From assembly GCF_006715085.1 (NCBI RefSeq), contig NZ_VFMM01000002.1, positions 1,302,001 through 1,366,000 on the forward strand: a stretch of 64,000 nt of DNA, given 5' to 3'. Below the pieces are notes generated by a model. It ran no database searches. It was not told where the DNA came from and saw only the letters and a program-made list of their open reading frames with translations. The stretch comes from Kribbella jejuensis (GTDB lineage: Bacteria > Actinomycetota > Actinomycetes > Propionibacteriales > Kribbellaceae). Positions 54,985 to 63,630 of the stretch are shown here, one piece after another (within the stretch, counting starts at the first letter, position 1; the number at the start of each line of letters is the position of its first letter). The position numbers and the translations under genes are program-made.

Positions 54985-55299
54985 GTGTACGCGATCGTGC
55001 GCAGTGGCGGCACCCAGCAGAAGGTCGCCGTCGGCGATGTCATCGAGATCGACAGCCTGACCGACCAGGTCGGCGACACTGTGTCGCTGCCCGCGGTCCT
55101 CGTCGTCGATGGCGACACCGTGACGGCCGACGCTGCGGCGCTGGCCAACGTGGCCGTGTCGGCCGAGGTCCTCGGCCGCACCAAGGGCCCGAAGATCACC
55201 ATCCTCAAGTACAAGAACAAGACCGGTTACCGCAAGCGCCAGGGTCACCGTCAGCACTACACCCAGGTCAAGGTCACCGCGATCGACGCGAAGAAGTGA
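54985..55299 (+). CDS. rplU: 50S ribosomal protein L21
   Basis: Component of the large ribosomal subunit, 104 residues. The start MYAIVRSGGTQQKVAVGDVIEID and the C-terminal signature KNKTGYRKRQGHRQHYTQVKVTAI are diagnostic for bL21. GTG start at 54985 with the purine run AGAGAGTGAGA before it; a GTG at 54973 is in frame but would add four unusual residues. Cotranscribed with rpmA, 12 bases on. A structured 160-base leader precedes it. Confidence 0.97.
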   Translation: MYAIVRSGGTQQKVAVGDVIEIDSLTDQVGDTVSLPAVLVVDGDTVTADAAALANVAVSAEVLGRTKGPKITILKYKNKTGYRKRQGHRQHYTQVKVTAIDAKK

Positions 55300-55311
55300 G
55301 CTGATTACCAA

Positions 55312-55572
55312 ATGGCACACAAAAAGGGAGCGGCCTCGACCCGCAACGGTCGTGACTCCAACGCCCAGCGCCTCGGCGTGAAGCGGTACGGCGGTCAGCT
55401 GGTCAACGCCGGCGAGATCATCGTCCGGCAGCGCGGCACGCACTTCCACCCGGGCAACCTGGTCGGTCGTGGCGGCGACGACACGCTGTTCGCGCTGGCC
55501 GAGGGCCACGTGGAGTTCGGCACCCGGCGCGGTCGCCGCGTCGTCAACATCGTCCCGGCCCCGGCGGAGTAA
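55312..55572 (+). CDS. rpmA: 50S ribosomal protein L27
   Basis: 86 residues, MAHKKGAASTRNGRDSNAQRLGVKRYGGQ at the N-terminus, which reaches the peptidyl transferase centre, and GTHFHPGNLVGRGGDDTLFAL, the family signature. No N-terminal cleavage extension of the Firmicutes type is present. An intrinsic terminator (55603-55639) separates it from obgE. Confidence 0.98.
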   Translation: MAHKKGAASTRNGRDSNAQRLGVKRYGGQLVNAGEIIVRQRGTHFHPGNLVGRGGDDTLFALAEGHVEFGTRRGRRVVNIVPAPAE

Positions 55573-55602
55573 CACCGCCACCCGGTTCACGAAGCTCTGC
55601 AC

Positions 55603-55639
55603 AAGGGCGGGTCGCGGAATACCGCGTACCCGCCCTTTT
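55603..55639 (+). terminator. Intrinsic terminator after rpmA
   Basis: AAGGGCGGGT pairs with ACCCGCCCTT, and an inner CGCGG with CCGCG around AATA, giving about 15 pairs, followed by TTTT overlapping the end of the stem. It is the best intrinsic terminator in the window. Confidence 0.88.
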
Positions 55640-55687
55640 GCTGTCTCAGTAGTAGTAGTTGGCTCCTCCAGGAAGTAGAGAACACCG

Positions 55688-57271
55688 ATGGCTATCCCCA
55701 GTTTCGTCGACCGCGTCACGGTGCATGTCGCCGCGGGCCGCGGCGGGAACGGGTGCGCCTCGGTGCACCGCGAGAAGTTCAAGCCGCTCGGTGGCCCCGA
55801 CGGCGGCAACGGCGGCGACGGCGGCAGTGTGATCCTGCGCGTCGACCCCGACGTCACCACGCTGGTCGACTACCACCGTTCCAGCCACCGCACCGCCACG
55901 AACGGTGCCCAGGGCAAGGGTGACCACCAGGCCGGCAGCAACGGCAGTGACGTGGTCCTCGGCGTCCCGGACGGCACCGTGATCAGCACGCCGAGCGGCG
56001 AGGTGCTCGCGGACCTGGTCGGTCCGGGCGCGGAGTTCGTCGCGGCGCAGGGCGGCAAGGGCGGCCTCGGCAACGCGGCGCTGGCAAGCAGTACCCGCAG
56101 GGCGCCCGGGTTCGCGCTGCTCGGTGAGGACGGCGAGGAACGTACTCTCGTCCTCGAGTTGAAGGTCGTCGCGGACGTCGGCCTGGTCGGGTTCCCGAGC
56201 GCGGGCAAGTCGTCGCTGGTCGCCTCGATCAGCCGCGCCCGCCCGAAGATCGCCGACTACCCGTTCACCACGCTCGTCCCGAACCTGGGCGTCGTCGTTG
56301 CCGGTGACACCACGTTCACCGTGGCCGACGTACCAGGGCTGATCGAAGGTGCCAGCGAGGGACGCGGGCTCGGTCACGACTTCCTCCGGCACGTGGAGCG
56401 GTGCGCGGCGCTCGTACACGTCATCGACTGCGCGACGTACGAGCCGGGCCGTGACCCGGCCAGTGACCTCGACACGATCGAGGCGGAGCTGGCGGCGCAC
56501 GGCGGGCTCGAGGACCGGCCGCGACTCGTTGCCCTGAACAAGATCGACGTACCGGACGCCCGGGAGATCGCGGACATGGTGCAGACCGAGCTGGAGCAGC
56601 GTGGGTACCGCGTGTTCCCGATCTCGACCGCGTCGCACGAGGGTCTCGAGGCGCTCAAGTTCGCGATGGCCGACATCGTCGTCCGGCGGCGCGCGGAGCA
56701 GGAGAAGCCCGACACCACGCGGATCGTGATCCGGCCGCAGGTACAGGGCGGGCCCGAGTTCAAGGTGAAGCAGCTGCCGGACGAGGGCGGCTGGCTGGTG
56801 CAGGGCCAGAAGCCTGAGCGCTGGGTGAAGCAGACCGACTTCGCGAACGCGGAGGCGACCGGCTACCTCGCCGACCGGCTGAACCGGCTCGGCGTCGAGG
56901 AGGAGCTGCTCAAGCTCGGTGCGAAACCGGGCGACGCGGTCGTGATCGGCGACGGTCCGAACGCGATCGTCTTCGACTTCGCGCCCGACGTCCAGTCCGG
57001 TGCGGAGATCCTCGCCCGGCGCGGTGAGGACCACCGGCTCGAGGAGGTCCGCCCGGCGGCGCAGCGGCGGCAGAAGAAGGACTCGGAGTACCACGCCTTC
57101 CGCGAGGGGGAGCGGGCCGAGGACTGGTCGGAGTACGGCCAGAACTGGGACAGCGACGAGGTCGACCTGTCCCCGGCCGAGGCGAAGCGGGCGGCACAGG
57201 CGGCGGCGAAGCAGGCGCGCAAGGAAGCGCGCGAGCTGGCCGCGGCGGAGGATCTCGACCAGAACGGTTGA
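55688..57271 (+). CDS. obgE: GTPase ObgE/CgtA
   Basis: Ribosome-associated GTPase of growth and stress control, 527 residues. Three domains: the Gly-rich Obg fold (about 1-158), the G domain with P-loop GFPSAGKS (168-175), G3 DVPGLIEGASEG and G4 NKID, and the OCT domain (about 345-425). The tail of ~100 residues is charged and helical (PAEAKRAAQAAAKQARKEAREL), as in other actinobacteria. ATG 55688; AGGAAGTAGAG upstream. Confidence 0.97.
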   Translation: MAIPSFVDRVTVHVAAGRGGNGCASVHREKFKPLGGPDGGNGGDGGSVILRVDPDVTTLVDYHRSSHRTATNGAQGKGDHQAGSNGSDVVLGVPDGTVISTPSGEVLADLVGPGAEFVAAQGGKGGLGNAALASSTRRAPGFALLGEDGEERTLVLELKVVADVGLVGFPSAGKSSLVASISRARPKIADYPFTTLVPNLGVVVAGDTTFTVADVPGLIEGASEGRGLGHDFLRHVERCAALVHVIDCATYEPGRDPASDLDTIEAELAAHGGLEDRPRLVALNKIDVPDAREIADMVQTELEQRGYRVFPISTASHEGLEALKFAMADIVVRRRAEQEKPDTTRIVIRPQVQGGPEFKVKQLPDEGGWLVQGQKPERWVKQTDFANAEATGYLADRLNRLGVEEELLKLGAKPGDAVVIGDGPNAIVFDFAPDVQSGAEILARRGEDHRLEEVRPAAQRRQKKDSEYHAFREGERAEDWSEYGQNWDSDEVDLSPAEAKRAAQAAAKQARKEARELAAAEDLDQNG

Positions 57272-57275
57272 TTTC

Positions 57276-58388
57276 ATGAAAGATCGCGCGGAGGCCACCC
57301 AGGCCACGCGAATCGTCGTGAAGGTCGGCTCGTCGTCGCTGACCCAGCGGGGCAAGATCGACCTGGAACGGCTGCGGCTGCTCGTCGACGCGATCGCCGC
57401 GCGCCGGGTCGAGGGCACCGAGGTCGTCCTGGTGTCCTCCGGCGCGATCGCGGCCGGCCTGTCGCCGATGGGCCTGCGTTCGCGACCGCGTGACCTCGCG
57501 ACGCAGCAGGCGGCGGCGTCCGTCGGTCAGGGCTTGTTGATGGCCCGGTACAGCGATGCCTTTGCCGCACACGGTTTGCGAGTCGGGCAGGTGCTGCTGA
57601 CGGTCGACGACGTCACGCGCCGCTCGCACTACCGCAATGCGTACCGCACGTTCGCGCGGTTGCTCGAGCTCGGCGTCGTACCGATCGTGAACGAGAACGA
57701 CACGGTCGCGACCACCGAGATCCGCTTCGGTGACAACGACCGGCTGGCCGCGCTGACCAGCCACCTCGTCCACGCCGACCTACTGTTGCTGCTGTCCGAC
57801 GTGGACGGCCTGTACGACGGGGATCCGCGCAAACCCGGTACGTCGATGGTGACCGAGATCCGCGGCGCCGCCGATCTCGAACCGCTGGCGATCGGGAAGA
57901 CCGGGGCGTCCGGCGTCGGTACGGGCGGCATGCACACGAAGGTCGAAGCGGCCGCAATCGCTACGGAGGCAGGGATCCCGGTGATCCTGACGTCGGCCGC
58001 GCGGGTCGGCTCGGCACTCCGCGGCGAACCGGTCGGCACGCTCTTCCATCCGACCGGCCGCCGGCGGAAGACCCGGCTGCTATGGCTGGCCCACGCGACG
58101 TCCGGCCAGGGCATCCTGCACTTGGACGAGGGCGCCGTCCGGGCGCTGACCCAGCGCCGCGCCTCCCTCCTCCCCGCCGGCATCACCAGCGTCGAAGGCA
58201 CTTTCTCCGCCGGCGACCCCGTCGATTTAGTTTCGCCGTCGGGGGTGACCATCGCTCGCGGCCTGGTCAACTACGACGCCGCCGAACTACCCGGCCTGCT
58301 GGGCCGTTCCACGCGGGACCTCGCCCGCGAGCTCGGTTCGGCGTACGAGCGCGAGGTCGTCCATCGGGACGATCTGGTGCTCCTGTAG
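57276..58388 (+). CDS. proB: Glutamate 5-kinase
   Basis: First step of proline synthesis from glutamate. 370 residues: amino-acid-kinase fold with RIVVKVGSSSLT, VLVSSGAIAAG, VPIVNENDTV and the nucleotide loop VGTGGMHTKVEAA. The last ~100 residues are a PUA domain (GILHLDEGAVRALTQRRASLLPAGI). ATG 57276, 4 bases after the obgE stop, so probably cotranscribed. proA follows as a separate start with its own promoter. Confidence 0.96.
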   Translation: MKDRAEATQATRIVVKVGSSSLTQRGKIDLERLRLLVDAIAARRVEGTEVVLVSSGAIAAGLSPMGLRSRPRDLATQQAAASVGQGLLMARYSDAFAAHGLRVGQVLLTVDDVTRRSHYRNAYRTFARLLELGVVPIVNENDTVATTEIRFGDNDRLAALTSHLVHADLLLLLSDVDGLYDGDPRKPGTSMVTEIRGAADLEPLAIGKTGASGVGTGGMHTKVEAAAIATEAGIPVILTSAARVGSALRGEPVGTLFHPTGRRRKTRLLWLAHATSGQGILHLDEGAVRALTQRRASLLPAGITSVEGTFSAGDPVDLVSPSGVTIARGLVNYDAAELPGLLGRSTRDLARELGSAYEREVVHRDDLVLL

Positions 58389-58438
58389 GAAACCTCGCCC
58401 GGCTGAGACGGCGGGTCGGGGGTAAGTGTGGTGCGCAT

Positions 58439-58444
58439 TACGAT
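58439..58444 (+). promoter_or_regulatory. -10 element for leaderless proA
   Basis: TACGAT is six bases before the GTG at 58451, with only GATGGG between. A leaderless message from this box would make proA independent of proB readthrough. Confidence 0.45.
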
Positions 58445-58450
58445 GATGGG

Positions 58451-59695
58451 GTGAGCGAGATCATCGAGTTGGCGCGGCGGGCGCGTGAGGCGTCGTACGC
58501 CCTGGCGGAGGCTTCCCGGGCGACCAAGGACGCGGCGTTGCACGCGATGGCGGCGGCGCTGCGCGCGAACACGGATGCGATCGTCGCGGCGAACGCCGTC
58601 GACGTCGCCGCGGCCCGCGAGGCCGGTACGCCGGAATCCACCGTCGACCGGCTCGCGCTCACCCCGGCGCGCGTCGACGGGATGGCGGCCGGGCTGGAGC
58701 AGCTCGCGGGGCTGACCGATCCGGTCGGCGAGGTCGTCCGCGGGTACACACTGCCCAACGGTCTCGAGCTCCGGCAGGTCCGCGTCCCGTTCGGGGTCGT
58801 CGGGATCATCTACGAGGCCCGCCCGAACGTGACCGCCGACGCCGCCGGCATCTGCCTGAAGTCCGGCAACGCCGTGCTGCTGCGCGGTTCGTCCTCGGCG
58901 GCATCCTCCAACGAGGCGATCATCGCCGTACTGCGGGACGCCGCGGAGTCGGCAGGCCTACCGGCGGACGTCGTACAGGGCGTACCGACCGACCGAGCCG
59001 CGGTCAAGGAACTGATGCAGGCCCGCGGTCTGGTCGACGTACTGATCCCGCGCGGCGGCGCCGGGCTGATCAAGACCGTGGTGGGGGAGTCGTCGGTGCC
59101 GGTCATCGAGACCGGTGTCGGCAACTGCCACGTGTATGTGGACGCGGACGCCGATCTCGACCTCGCGCTCGACATCCTCCTGAACGCCAAGACCCAGCGC
59201 CCCAGCGTCTGCAACGCCGCCGAGTCCCTTCTGGTCCACGCGTCCGTCGCCGACGAATTCCTGCCCCGCGCGCTTTCCGCTCTCGCCGAAGCCGGCGTCA
59301 CAGTCCACGGCGACCCCGCGGTGGTTGCTGCAGGCAAGGATGTCGTCGCCGCAACCGAGGACGACTACGCGGCGGAGTACAACTCGCTCGACCTCTCCGC
59401 AGCGGTCGTCGACTCGCTGGAGGCGGCGGTCCAGCACATCCGCCGCTACAGCTCCGGTCACACCGAGGCGATCATCACCCGCTCGCAGTCCGCGGCTCGC
59501 CGCTTCACCCAGGCCGTCGACTCCGCGGCCGTCGTGGTGAACGCGAGCACCCGCTTCACCGACGGCGGCGAGTTCGGCTTCGGCGCCGAGATCGGCATCT
59601 CCACCCAAAAACTCCACGCCCGCGGCCCGATGGGCCTCCCGGAGATGACGTCCACAAAGTACATCGTCACCGGCGAGGGCCAACTCAGGACCTGA
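58451..59695 (+). CDS. proA: Gamma-glutamyl phosphate reductase
   Basis: Second step of proline synthesis, reduces glutamyl phosphate to the semialdehyde. 414 residues of the aldehyde dehydrogenase superfamily: VPFGVVGIIYEARPNVTADAAGICLKSGNAVLLRGSS (NADPH region), the catalytic Cys at about 254 in QRPSVCNAAESLLVH, and GGEFGFGAEIGISTQKLHARGPMGL near the end. GTG start at 58451. An upstream in-frame extension to 58082 lies within proB and is not coding. Confidence 0.96.
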   Translation: MSEIIELARRAREASYALAEASRATKDAALHAMAAALRANTDAIVAANAVDVAAAREAGTPESTVDRLALTPARVDGMAAGLEQLAGLTDPVGEVVRGYTLPNGLELRQVRVPFGVVGIIYEARPNVTADAAGICLKSGNAVLLRGSSSAASSNEAIIAVLRDAAESAGLPADVVQGVPTDRAAVKELMQARGLVDVLIPRGGAGLIKTVVGESSVPVIETGVGNCHVYVDADADLDLALDILLNAKTQRPSVCNAAESLLVHASVADEFLPRALSALAEAGVTVHGDPAVVAAGKDVVAATEDDYAAEYNSLDLSAAVVDSLEAAVQHIRRYSSGHTEAIITRSQSAARRFTQAVDSAAVVVNASTRFTDGGEFGFGAEIGISTQKLHARGPMGLPEMTSTKYIVTGEGQLRT

Positions 59696-59716
59696 GCCGG
59701 CTCGGCCTCGTTCGGG

Positions 59717-60766
59717 CTAGCTCAGCGCCATGCCAGGGATGCGGGCGCGGATTGCTTCCAGTTCCGCCTCGTCGGAGACGCCTTGCCAGTCGTAGCGGGG
59801 CGTGTACGGTCCCTCGAGCGCACGTACCTCGTCGTCGGTGAGTTCGATCTCGAGTGACGCGACGGCATCGTCGATCTGCTGGATCGAGCCGGCACCGACC
59901 AGCGGCGCGGTGACAACAGGTTGGCGGTGCAACCACGCAAGGGAGATCTGAGCGCGGCTCACCCCGCGAGCCTCGGCGATCCGGCCGACCGCATCGATGA
60001 TGGAGTGGTTCGAAGCCTCCTCGCTGGGCGCGTACAGCGCGTCGGCGTAGGCGCCGTCGGTCTCGGCACGTGCCGTCGCCCTGGCGTCCTTCCAGGAACG
60101 CGCGAGGCGACCGCGAGCCAACGGCGACCAGATGATCGTGCCGACACCTTCGTCGAGGCACAGCGGGATCATCTCGCGCTCTTCCTCGCGGGCCAGCAAG
60201 TTGTAGTGGTTCTGCATGGAGACGAAGCGGGCCCAGCCGTGCTCACGCTGCAGATGCAAAGCCTTGGCGAACTCCCACGCATGCATCGACGATGCACCGA
60301 GGTAACGGACCTTGCCGGCCTTGACCAGGTCGCTCAGCGCCTCCAGCGTCTCCTCCAGCGGCGTGCTGTGGTCGTTGCGGTGCACCTGGTAGAGGTCGAT
60401 GTAGTCGGTACCGAGCCGGCGCAGCGAGTGCTCGACCTCGGTCATCACGGCCTTGCGCGACAGGCCGCGGCTGTTCGGGCCGAGACGAAGTGGATGGCGC
60501 AGCTTGGTGGCGACGACCACGGCGTCGCGGTCCGCGAAGTCCTTCAGCGCCCTGCCCAGGATCTCCTCGCTCGAGCCGTTCGAGTACATGTTCGCGGTGT
60601 CGAAGAAGTTGATCCCCGTCTCCAGCGCATGCCTGATGAGCGGCCGGCTGTCCTCCTCGGGCAGTGACCAGACCGGGTGGCCGCGGTCGGGTTCGCCGTA
60701 CGTCATCGCGCCGATCGCGATCGGAGAGACATCGAGGCCGGTGCTGCCGAGCTTCACGTAGTCCAT
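59717..60766 (-). CDS. Aldo/keto reductase
   Basis: NADPH-dependent reductase, 349 residues, TIM barrel. The catalytic tetrad is Asp56, Tyr61, Lys88 and His129 (FFDTANMYSNGSSE, VVATKLRHP, LYQVHRND). The cofactor region is APLVGAGSIQQIDD. ATG 60766 with AGAAGG before it. Divergent from a TetR gene across twin 14-base palindromes, so the TetR protein almost certainly represses it. Substrate unknown; such units often detoxify reactive aldehydes. Confidence 0.9.
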   Translation of the reverse strand: MDYVKLGSTGLDVSPIAIGAMTYGEPDRGHPVWSLPEEDSRPLIRHALETGINFFDTANMYSNGSSEEILGRALKDFADRDAVVVATKLRHPLRLGPNSRGLSRKAVMTEVEHSLRRLGTDYIDLYQVHRNDHSTPLEETLEALSDLVKAGKVRYLGASSMHAWEFAKALHLQREHGWARFVSMQNHYNLLAREEEREMIPLCLDEGVGTIIWSPLARGRLARSWKDARATARAETDGAYADALYAPSEEASNHSIIDAVGRIAEARGVSRAQISLAWLHRQPVVTAPLVGAGSIQQIDDAVASLEIELTDDEVRALEGPYTPRYDWQGVSDEAELEAIRARIPGMALS

Positions 60767-60793
60767 GGGGCCTTCTCAGCTAGGATCGAATTG

Positions 60794-60837
60794 CGGAGGA
60801 TCCTCCGTGTGTTCGAAACTAGCGGAGGATCCTCCGC
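60794..60837. promoter_or_regulatory. Twin palindromic TetR operators
   Basis: CGGAGGATCCTCCG occurs twice as a perfect 14-base palindrome (60794-60807 and 60823-60836), 29 bases centre to centre. The second is extended by one G/C pair. They fill the gap between the aldo/keto reductase and TetR genes. Confidence 0.8.
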
Positions 60838-60864
60838 GAGTCAAATAGAAGGCATCATCGAGTC

Positions 60865-61458
60865 ATGACCGACGAACCGCCGGCCACCTACGGCACCCAG
60901 CGCAAGGCCGCCGCGCGCAATCGGGTGGCGATCATCGAGGCCGCCCACGAACTGTTCGCCGAGAATCCCGCGGTGACCCTCACCGAGGTCGCGAAACGGG
61001 CCGCGGTGGGGCCGGGGACGCTCTACCGGCACTTCCCGACCCGAGAGGACCTGATCCTTGCCGCCTACGAGCACGACATCGAGCGTCTGACGACCGCTGT
61101 CGACGAGGTGCTCGCCCGGCAGACTTCGGCGAAGGCCGCGTTCATCGAGTGGTTCGAGACGCTCTGTGCGTACATCCGCATCAAGCACGGTCTCGGCGAG
61201 GCCCTGCACAGTGCGGCGGCCCAGGAGGCGATCAGCGCTTCGTGGGCTCCGACGACCGCGGCGGTCCGCAAGCTTGTCGAAGCCTGCGTCGCCGAGGGCA
61301 CGATGGCGCCGGGGCACGATCCCGTGGACATCATCATGCTGATGAGCTTTCTCTGGCGGCTGCCGGCCGGCGACGCGGGCGTGGTCCAGGGGCGACGCAT
61401 CATCGAGACAGTGTTCAGCGGACTGCAAGCCGAGCCGCCCAGCGGTGGGGTCAGCTGA
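60865..61458 (+). CDS. TetR-family transcriptional regulator
   Basis: 197 residues. HTH: AIIEAAHELFAENPAVTLTEVAKRAAVGPGTLYRHFPTREDLILAAYEHDI (about 22-72). The variable ligand domain has a C-terminal MLMSFLWRLP stretch, typical of the SbtR-like subgroup. ATG 60865 lies 28 bases after the second of two identical palindromes, so it likely controls itself and the divergent aldo/keto reductase. The 3' end overlaps the convergent phosphopantetheinyl transferase gene by 8 bases. Confidence 0.9.
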   Translation: MTDEPPATYGTQRKAAARNRVAIIEAAHELFAENPAVTLTEVAKRAAVGPGTLYRHFPTREDLILAAYEHDIERLTTAVDEVLARQTSAKAAFIEWFETLCAYIRIKHGLGEALHSAAAQEAISASWAPTTAAVRKLVEACVAEGTMAPGHDPVDIIMLMSFLWRLPAGDAGVVQGRRIIETVFSGLQAEPPSGGVS

Positions 61459-62098
61459 GGAGCTGTGTCGAGTCCCCCACTCGCAGGACCGGCCGCTCGG
61501 CTGACCGGACCGCGAGGGCGGCCCGATGATTCGGGCCTACATCCACTTGCACCACCTGAATACCGTCAGGCAGTGAGGCTTTGAGATCCCCGCGCAGCCC
61601 CTCGCCGGTCGCCTTCAGCGCGGCTTCCTTCCGCGTCCAGGACTCCGTGAAGGCCCGCACCTTCTCGATCCCGGTACGGCGACTCAGCTCGTGCAGCTCG
61701 TGCGCGCCCAGTACGACAGCGGCCACGCCGTCGACGTCGAGTTCCGGGTCCACCCGCTCCACATCGAGACCGACCGGCCGATCCGCGACCGCTATCCCGA
61801 CCAGGTCGCCGGAGTGCGTCACCGACAACTCGACGCCGACCGCACGCACCTTCCCGTGCGGCTTCCCGCAGTCCGGACAGCTCCGATCGAGCCTGACCTT
61901 TGCCGCTGGCAACGAAAATCGCGCGGCCAGCACCCGGCGTACCATCGTCACGCCCAGCAGAAACCGCGCTTTGTCGACCTCCCGGACGTAGGCTGCCAGC
62001 CGCCCGCGCTCCACCTCGTCCAGGTCGTCGACGAACTCGTCCCGAGCCTGATCGACACCTGCCCACCAGACGGCCACAACCGCTCCTCGCGACTCCAT
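61451..62098 (-). CDS. 4'-phosphopantetheinyl transferase, Sfp-type
   Basis: Loads carrier proteins with the phosphopantetheine arm from CoA. 215 residues: VELSVTHSGDLVGIAVADRPVGLDVE, with the GxDxE Mg site at 110-114, and SWTRKEAALKATGEGL (154-169), the KEA signature. CxxC pairs near residue 74 (CPDCGKPHG) are also usual in actinobacteria. ATG 62098 shares one base with the PadR stop (TGATG), so it is coupled to a regulator. No carrier-protein megasynthase is in the window; it may serve clusters elsewhere. Confidence 0.9.
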   Translation of the reverse strand: MESRGAVVAVWWAGVDQARDEFVDDLDEVERGRLAAYVREVDKARFLLGVTMVRRVLAARFSLPAAKVRLDRSCPDCGKPHGKVRAVGVELSVTHSGDLVGIAVADRPVGLDVERVDPELDVDGVAAVVLGAHELHELSRRTGIEKVRAFTESWTRKEAALKATGEGLRGDLKASLPDGIQVVQVDVGPNHRAALAVRSAERPVLRVGDSTQLLS

Positions 62099-62676
62099 CA
62101 CACCGGGCCGGGAATCCAGCTCAGCGTGCCGGAGGCCAGGTCCGCGAGGACCCCGTCGATCCACTCGGCCTCCGCGACCGTGGCGGCGAGCTGGTACTCC
62201 GTCTCCAGCAGCGCGAACCGTGGGATCGGCTTGCCGTCCACCTTCGTGTCGAGCTCGTCCTGGAGTTCGGCGATCCGCTTCGTCAGGGACTCCCGCCGCT
62301 GACCCAGCAACTCACCCGCGGCCTCCGGCGGCAGCAGCATCACGAACGACAGCCCGGCCGGAAACTCCGGGAACTCGTTCCGCGGCGTCGTGAGGATCTC
62401 CGCCAACCAGGTCCGGCACACCTCCCGACCCTCGTCGGTCAGGTGGTACACCGTGCGCTCCGGGTACCGCTCGTCCCGCTCGGTCGCGCCGGCCGTGATC
62501 AGCCCGGCCTCCTCCAGACGCACGATCATCCGGTACAGGCTTGTGCGCTGCCCGACGTTCACCACCTGGTCCTTGCCCCACTGCTTGATCAGCCGCTGCA
62601 GCCCGTACGGATGCATCGGCCCGTTCTCCAGCAGGCCGAGGATCGCCATCGCCAGTGTCGAGCGTCGAAAAGTCAC
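62098..62676 (-). CDS. PadR-family transcriptional regulator
   Basis: 192 residues: AMAILGLLENGPMHPYGLQRLIKQW (winged HTH), SLYRMIVRLEEAGLI, YHLTDEGREVCRTWL, and a C-terminal dimerisation helical arm (about 120-180), the PadR-s2 type layout. GTG start at 62676 with a GAGAGG run next to it; the ATG of MAILGLL is also possible. Divergent from an alpha/beta hydrolase over a PadR-like operator. The phosphopantetheinyl transferase gene follows with a one-base overlap. Confidence 0.9.
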   Translation of the reverse strand: MTFRRSTLAMAILGLLENGPMHPYGLQRLIKQWGKDQVVNVGQRTSLYRMIVRLEEAGLITAGATERDERYPERTVYHLTDEGREVCRTWLAEILTTPRNEFPEFPAGLSFVMLLPPEAAGELLGQRRESLTKRIAELQDELDTKVDGKPIPRFALLETEYQLAATVAEAEWIDGVLADLASGTLSWIPGPV

Positions 62677-62701
62677 CCTCTCACTCTAAGGGGCAACGAA
62701 A

Positions 62702-62734
62702 CTAGTTGCAATGTAACTAGACGCCATGTAACTA
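62702..62734. promoter_or_regulatory. PadR operator region
   Basis: CTAGTT and AACTAG (62702-62707, 62715-62720) form an inverted repeat with a 7-base centre. ATGTAACTA occurs twice as a direct repeat (62711-62719, 62726-62734), 15 bases apart. It lies 9 bases before the hydrolase ATG and 26 before the PadR start. Confidence 0.6.
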
Positions 62735-62742
62735 TCGATCTC

Positions 62743-63630
62743 ATGAAAACAGCAGAACTGACCCAAGGCGCCGTCACCTCGCCCGACGGCACCGAGATCG
62801 GCTACTACAAAACCGGCCGGGGCCCGGCCGTCGTCATCCTGCACGGCAGCATGGAGTCCGCCCGCAGCCACACCCTGTTCGCGGCGGCGCTGGCCGACGA
62901 GTTCACCGTCTACCTCCCGGACCGTCGCGGCCGCGGACTCTCCGGCCCGCACCGCCCGGACCACGGCGTCGCCACCGAGGTCGAGGACCTGAACGCCGTC
63001 CTCACCGCTGCCGGAGCCGAGCGCGCCTTCGGTGTCAGCGCCGGGGGAGCGGTCGTCCTCGAGGCCGCCCGTACGTGCAAGAACCTCAAGCAGATCGCGC
63101 TCTACGAGCCTGCGATCGCCGCCGACGGTGCACCGCATCGCGAGTGGCTGACCCGCTTCGACCAGGAGGTCGCCCGGGGCGATCTGGCCGGCGCGATGGT
63201 GACGAGCATGTTCGGCTTCGAGATGGCGCCCGCGTTCCTCAAGGTGATGCCGCGCGGCCTGCTCCGCTGGATGACCGAGAAGATGATGGCGAAGGAAGAA
63301 CGCCGTGCGGCCGCCGGCACGATCACGATGCGCCAACTGGCGCCGACGATCCACGCCGAGGGCACGATCGTGGCCGAGCTCGGCGGCACCTTCGACAAGT
63401 TCCGCGCGGTCGAGGCCGACGTACTACTCATGGGTGGCACCAAGGGTCTGTCCGGTCTCAAGCCCGGCCGCGCAACGCTCGAGCAGGTGCTCCCGCACGT
63501 CCGCCGGATCGAGTACGACGGCTACGACCACGGCTCGTCCTCGGATCCGGGCGGCGTCAACCCGACCGGCACGCCGGATGCCGTGCGCCGCATCGCCGCA
63601 GACGTCAAGGCATTCTTCAAGCAGCAGTGA
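62743..63630 (+). CDS. Alpha/beta hydrolase
   Basis: 295 residues. The chain starts SPDGTEIGYYKTGRGPAVVILHGSMESA (oxyanion HGS), with the nucleophile elbow FGVSAGGAVV (Ser about 99) and a late His (YDGYDHGSSSD). Asp of the triad is probably in the VDVLLMGGTKGLSGL region, though the usual G-x-x-D pattern is weak. ATG 62743. Probably repressed by the divergent PadR through the repeats just upstream. The convergent peroxiredoxin gene overlaps its end by 14 bases. Substrate unknown. Confidence 0.86.
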   Translation: MKTAELTQGAVTSPDGTEIGYYKTGRGPAVVILHGSMESARSHTLFAAALADEFTVYLPDRRGRGLSGPHRPDHGVATEVEDLNAVLTAAGAERAFGVSAGGAVVLEAARTCKNLKQIALYEPAIAADGAPHREWLTRFDQEVARGDLAGAMVTSMFGFEMAPAFLKVMPRGLLRWMTEKMMAKEERRAAAGTITMRQLAPTIHAEGTIVAELGGTFDKFRAVEADVLLMGGTKGLSGLKPGRATLEQVLPHVRRIEYDGYDHGSSSDPGGVNPTGTPDAVRRIAADVKAFFKQQ

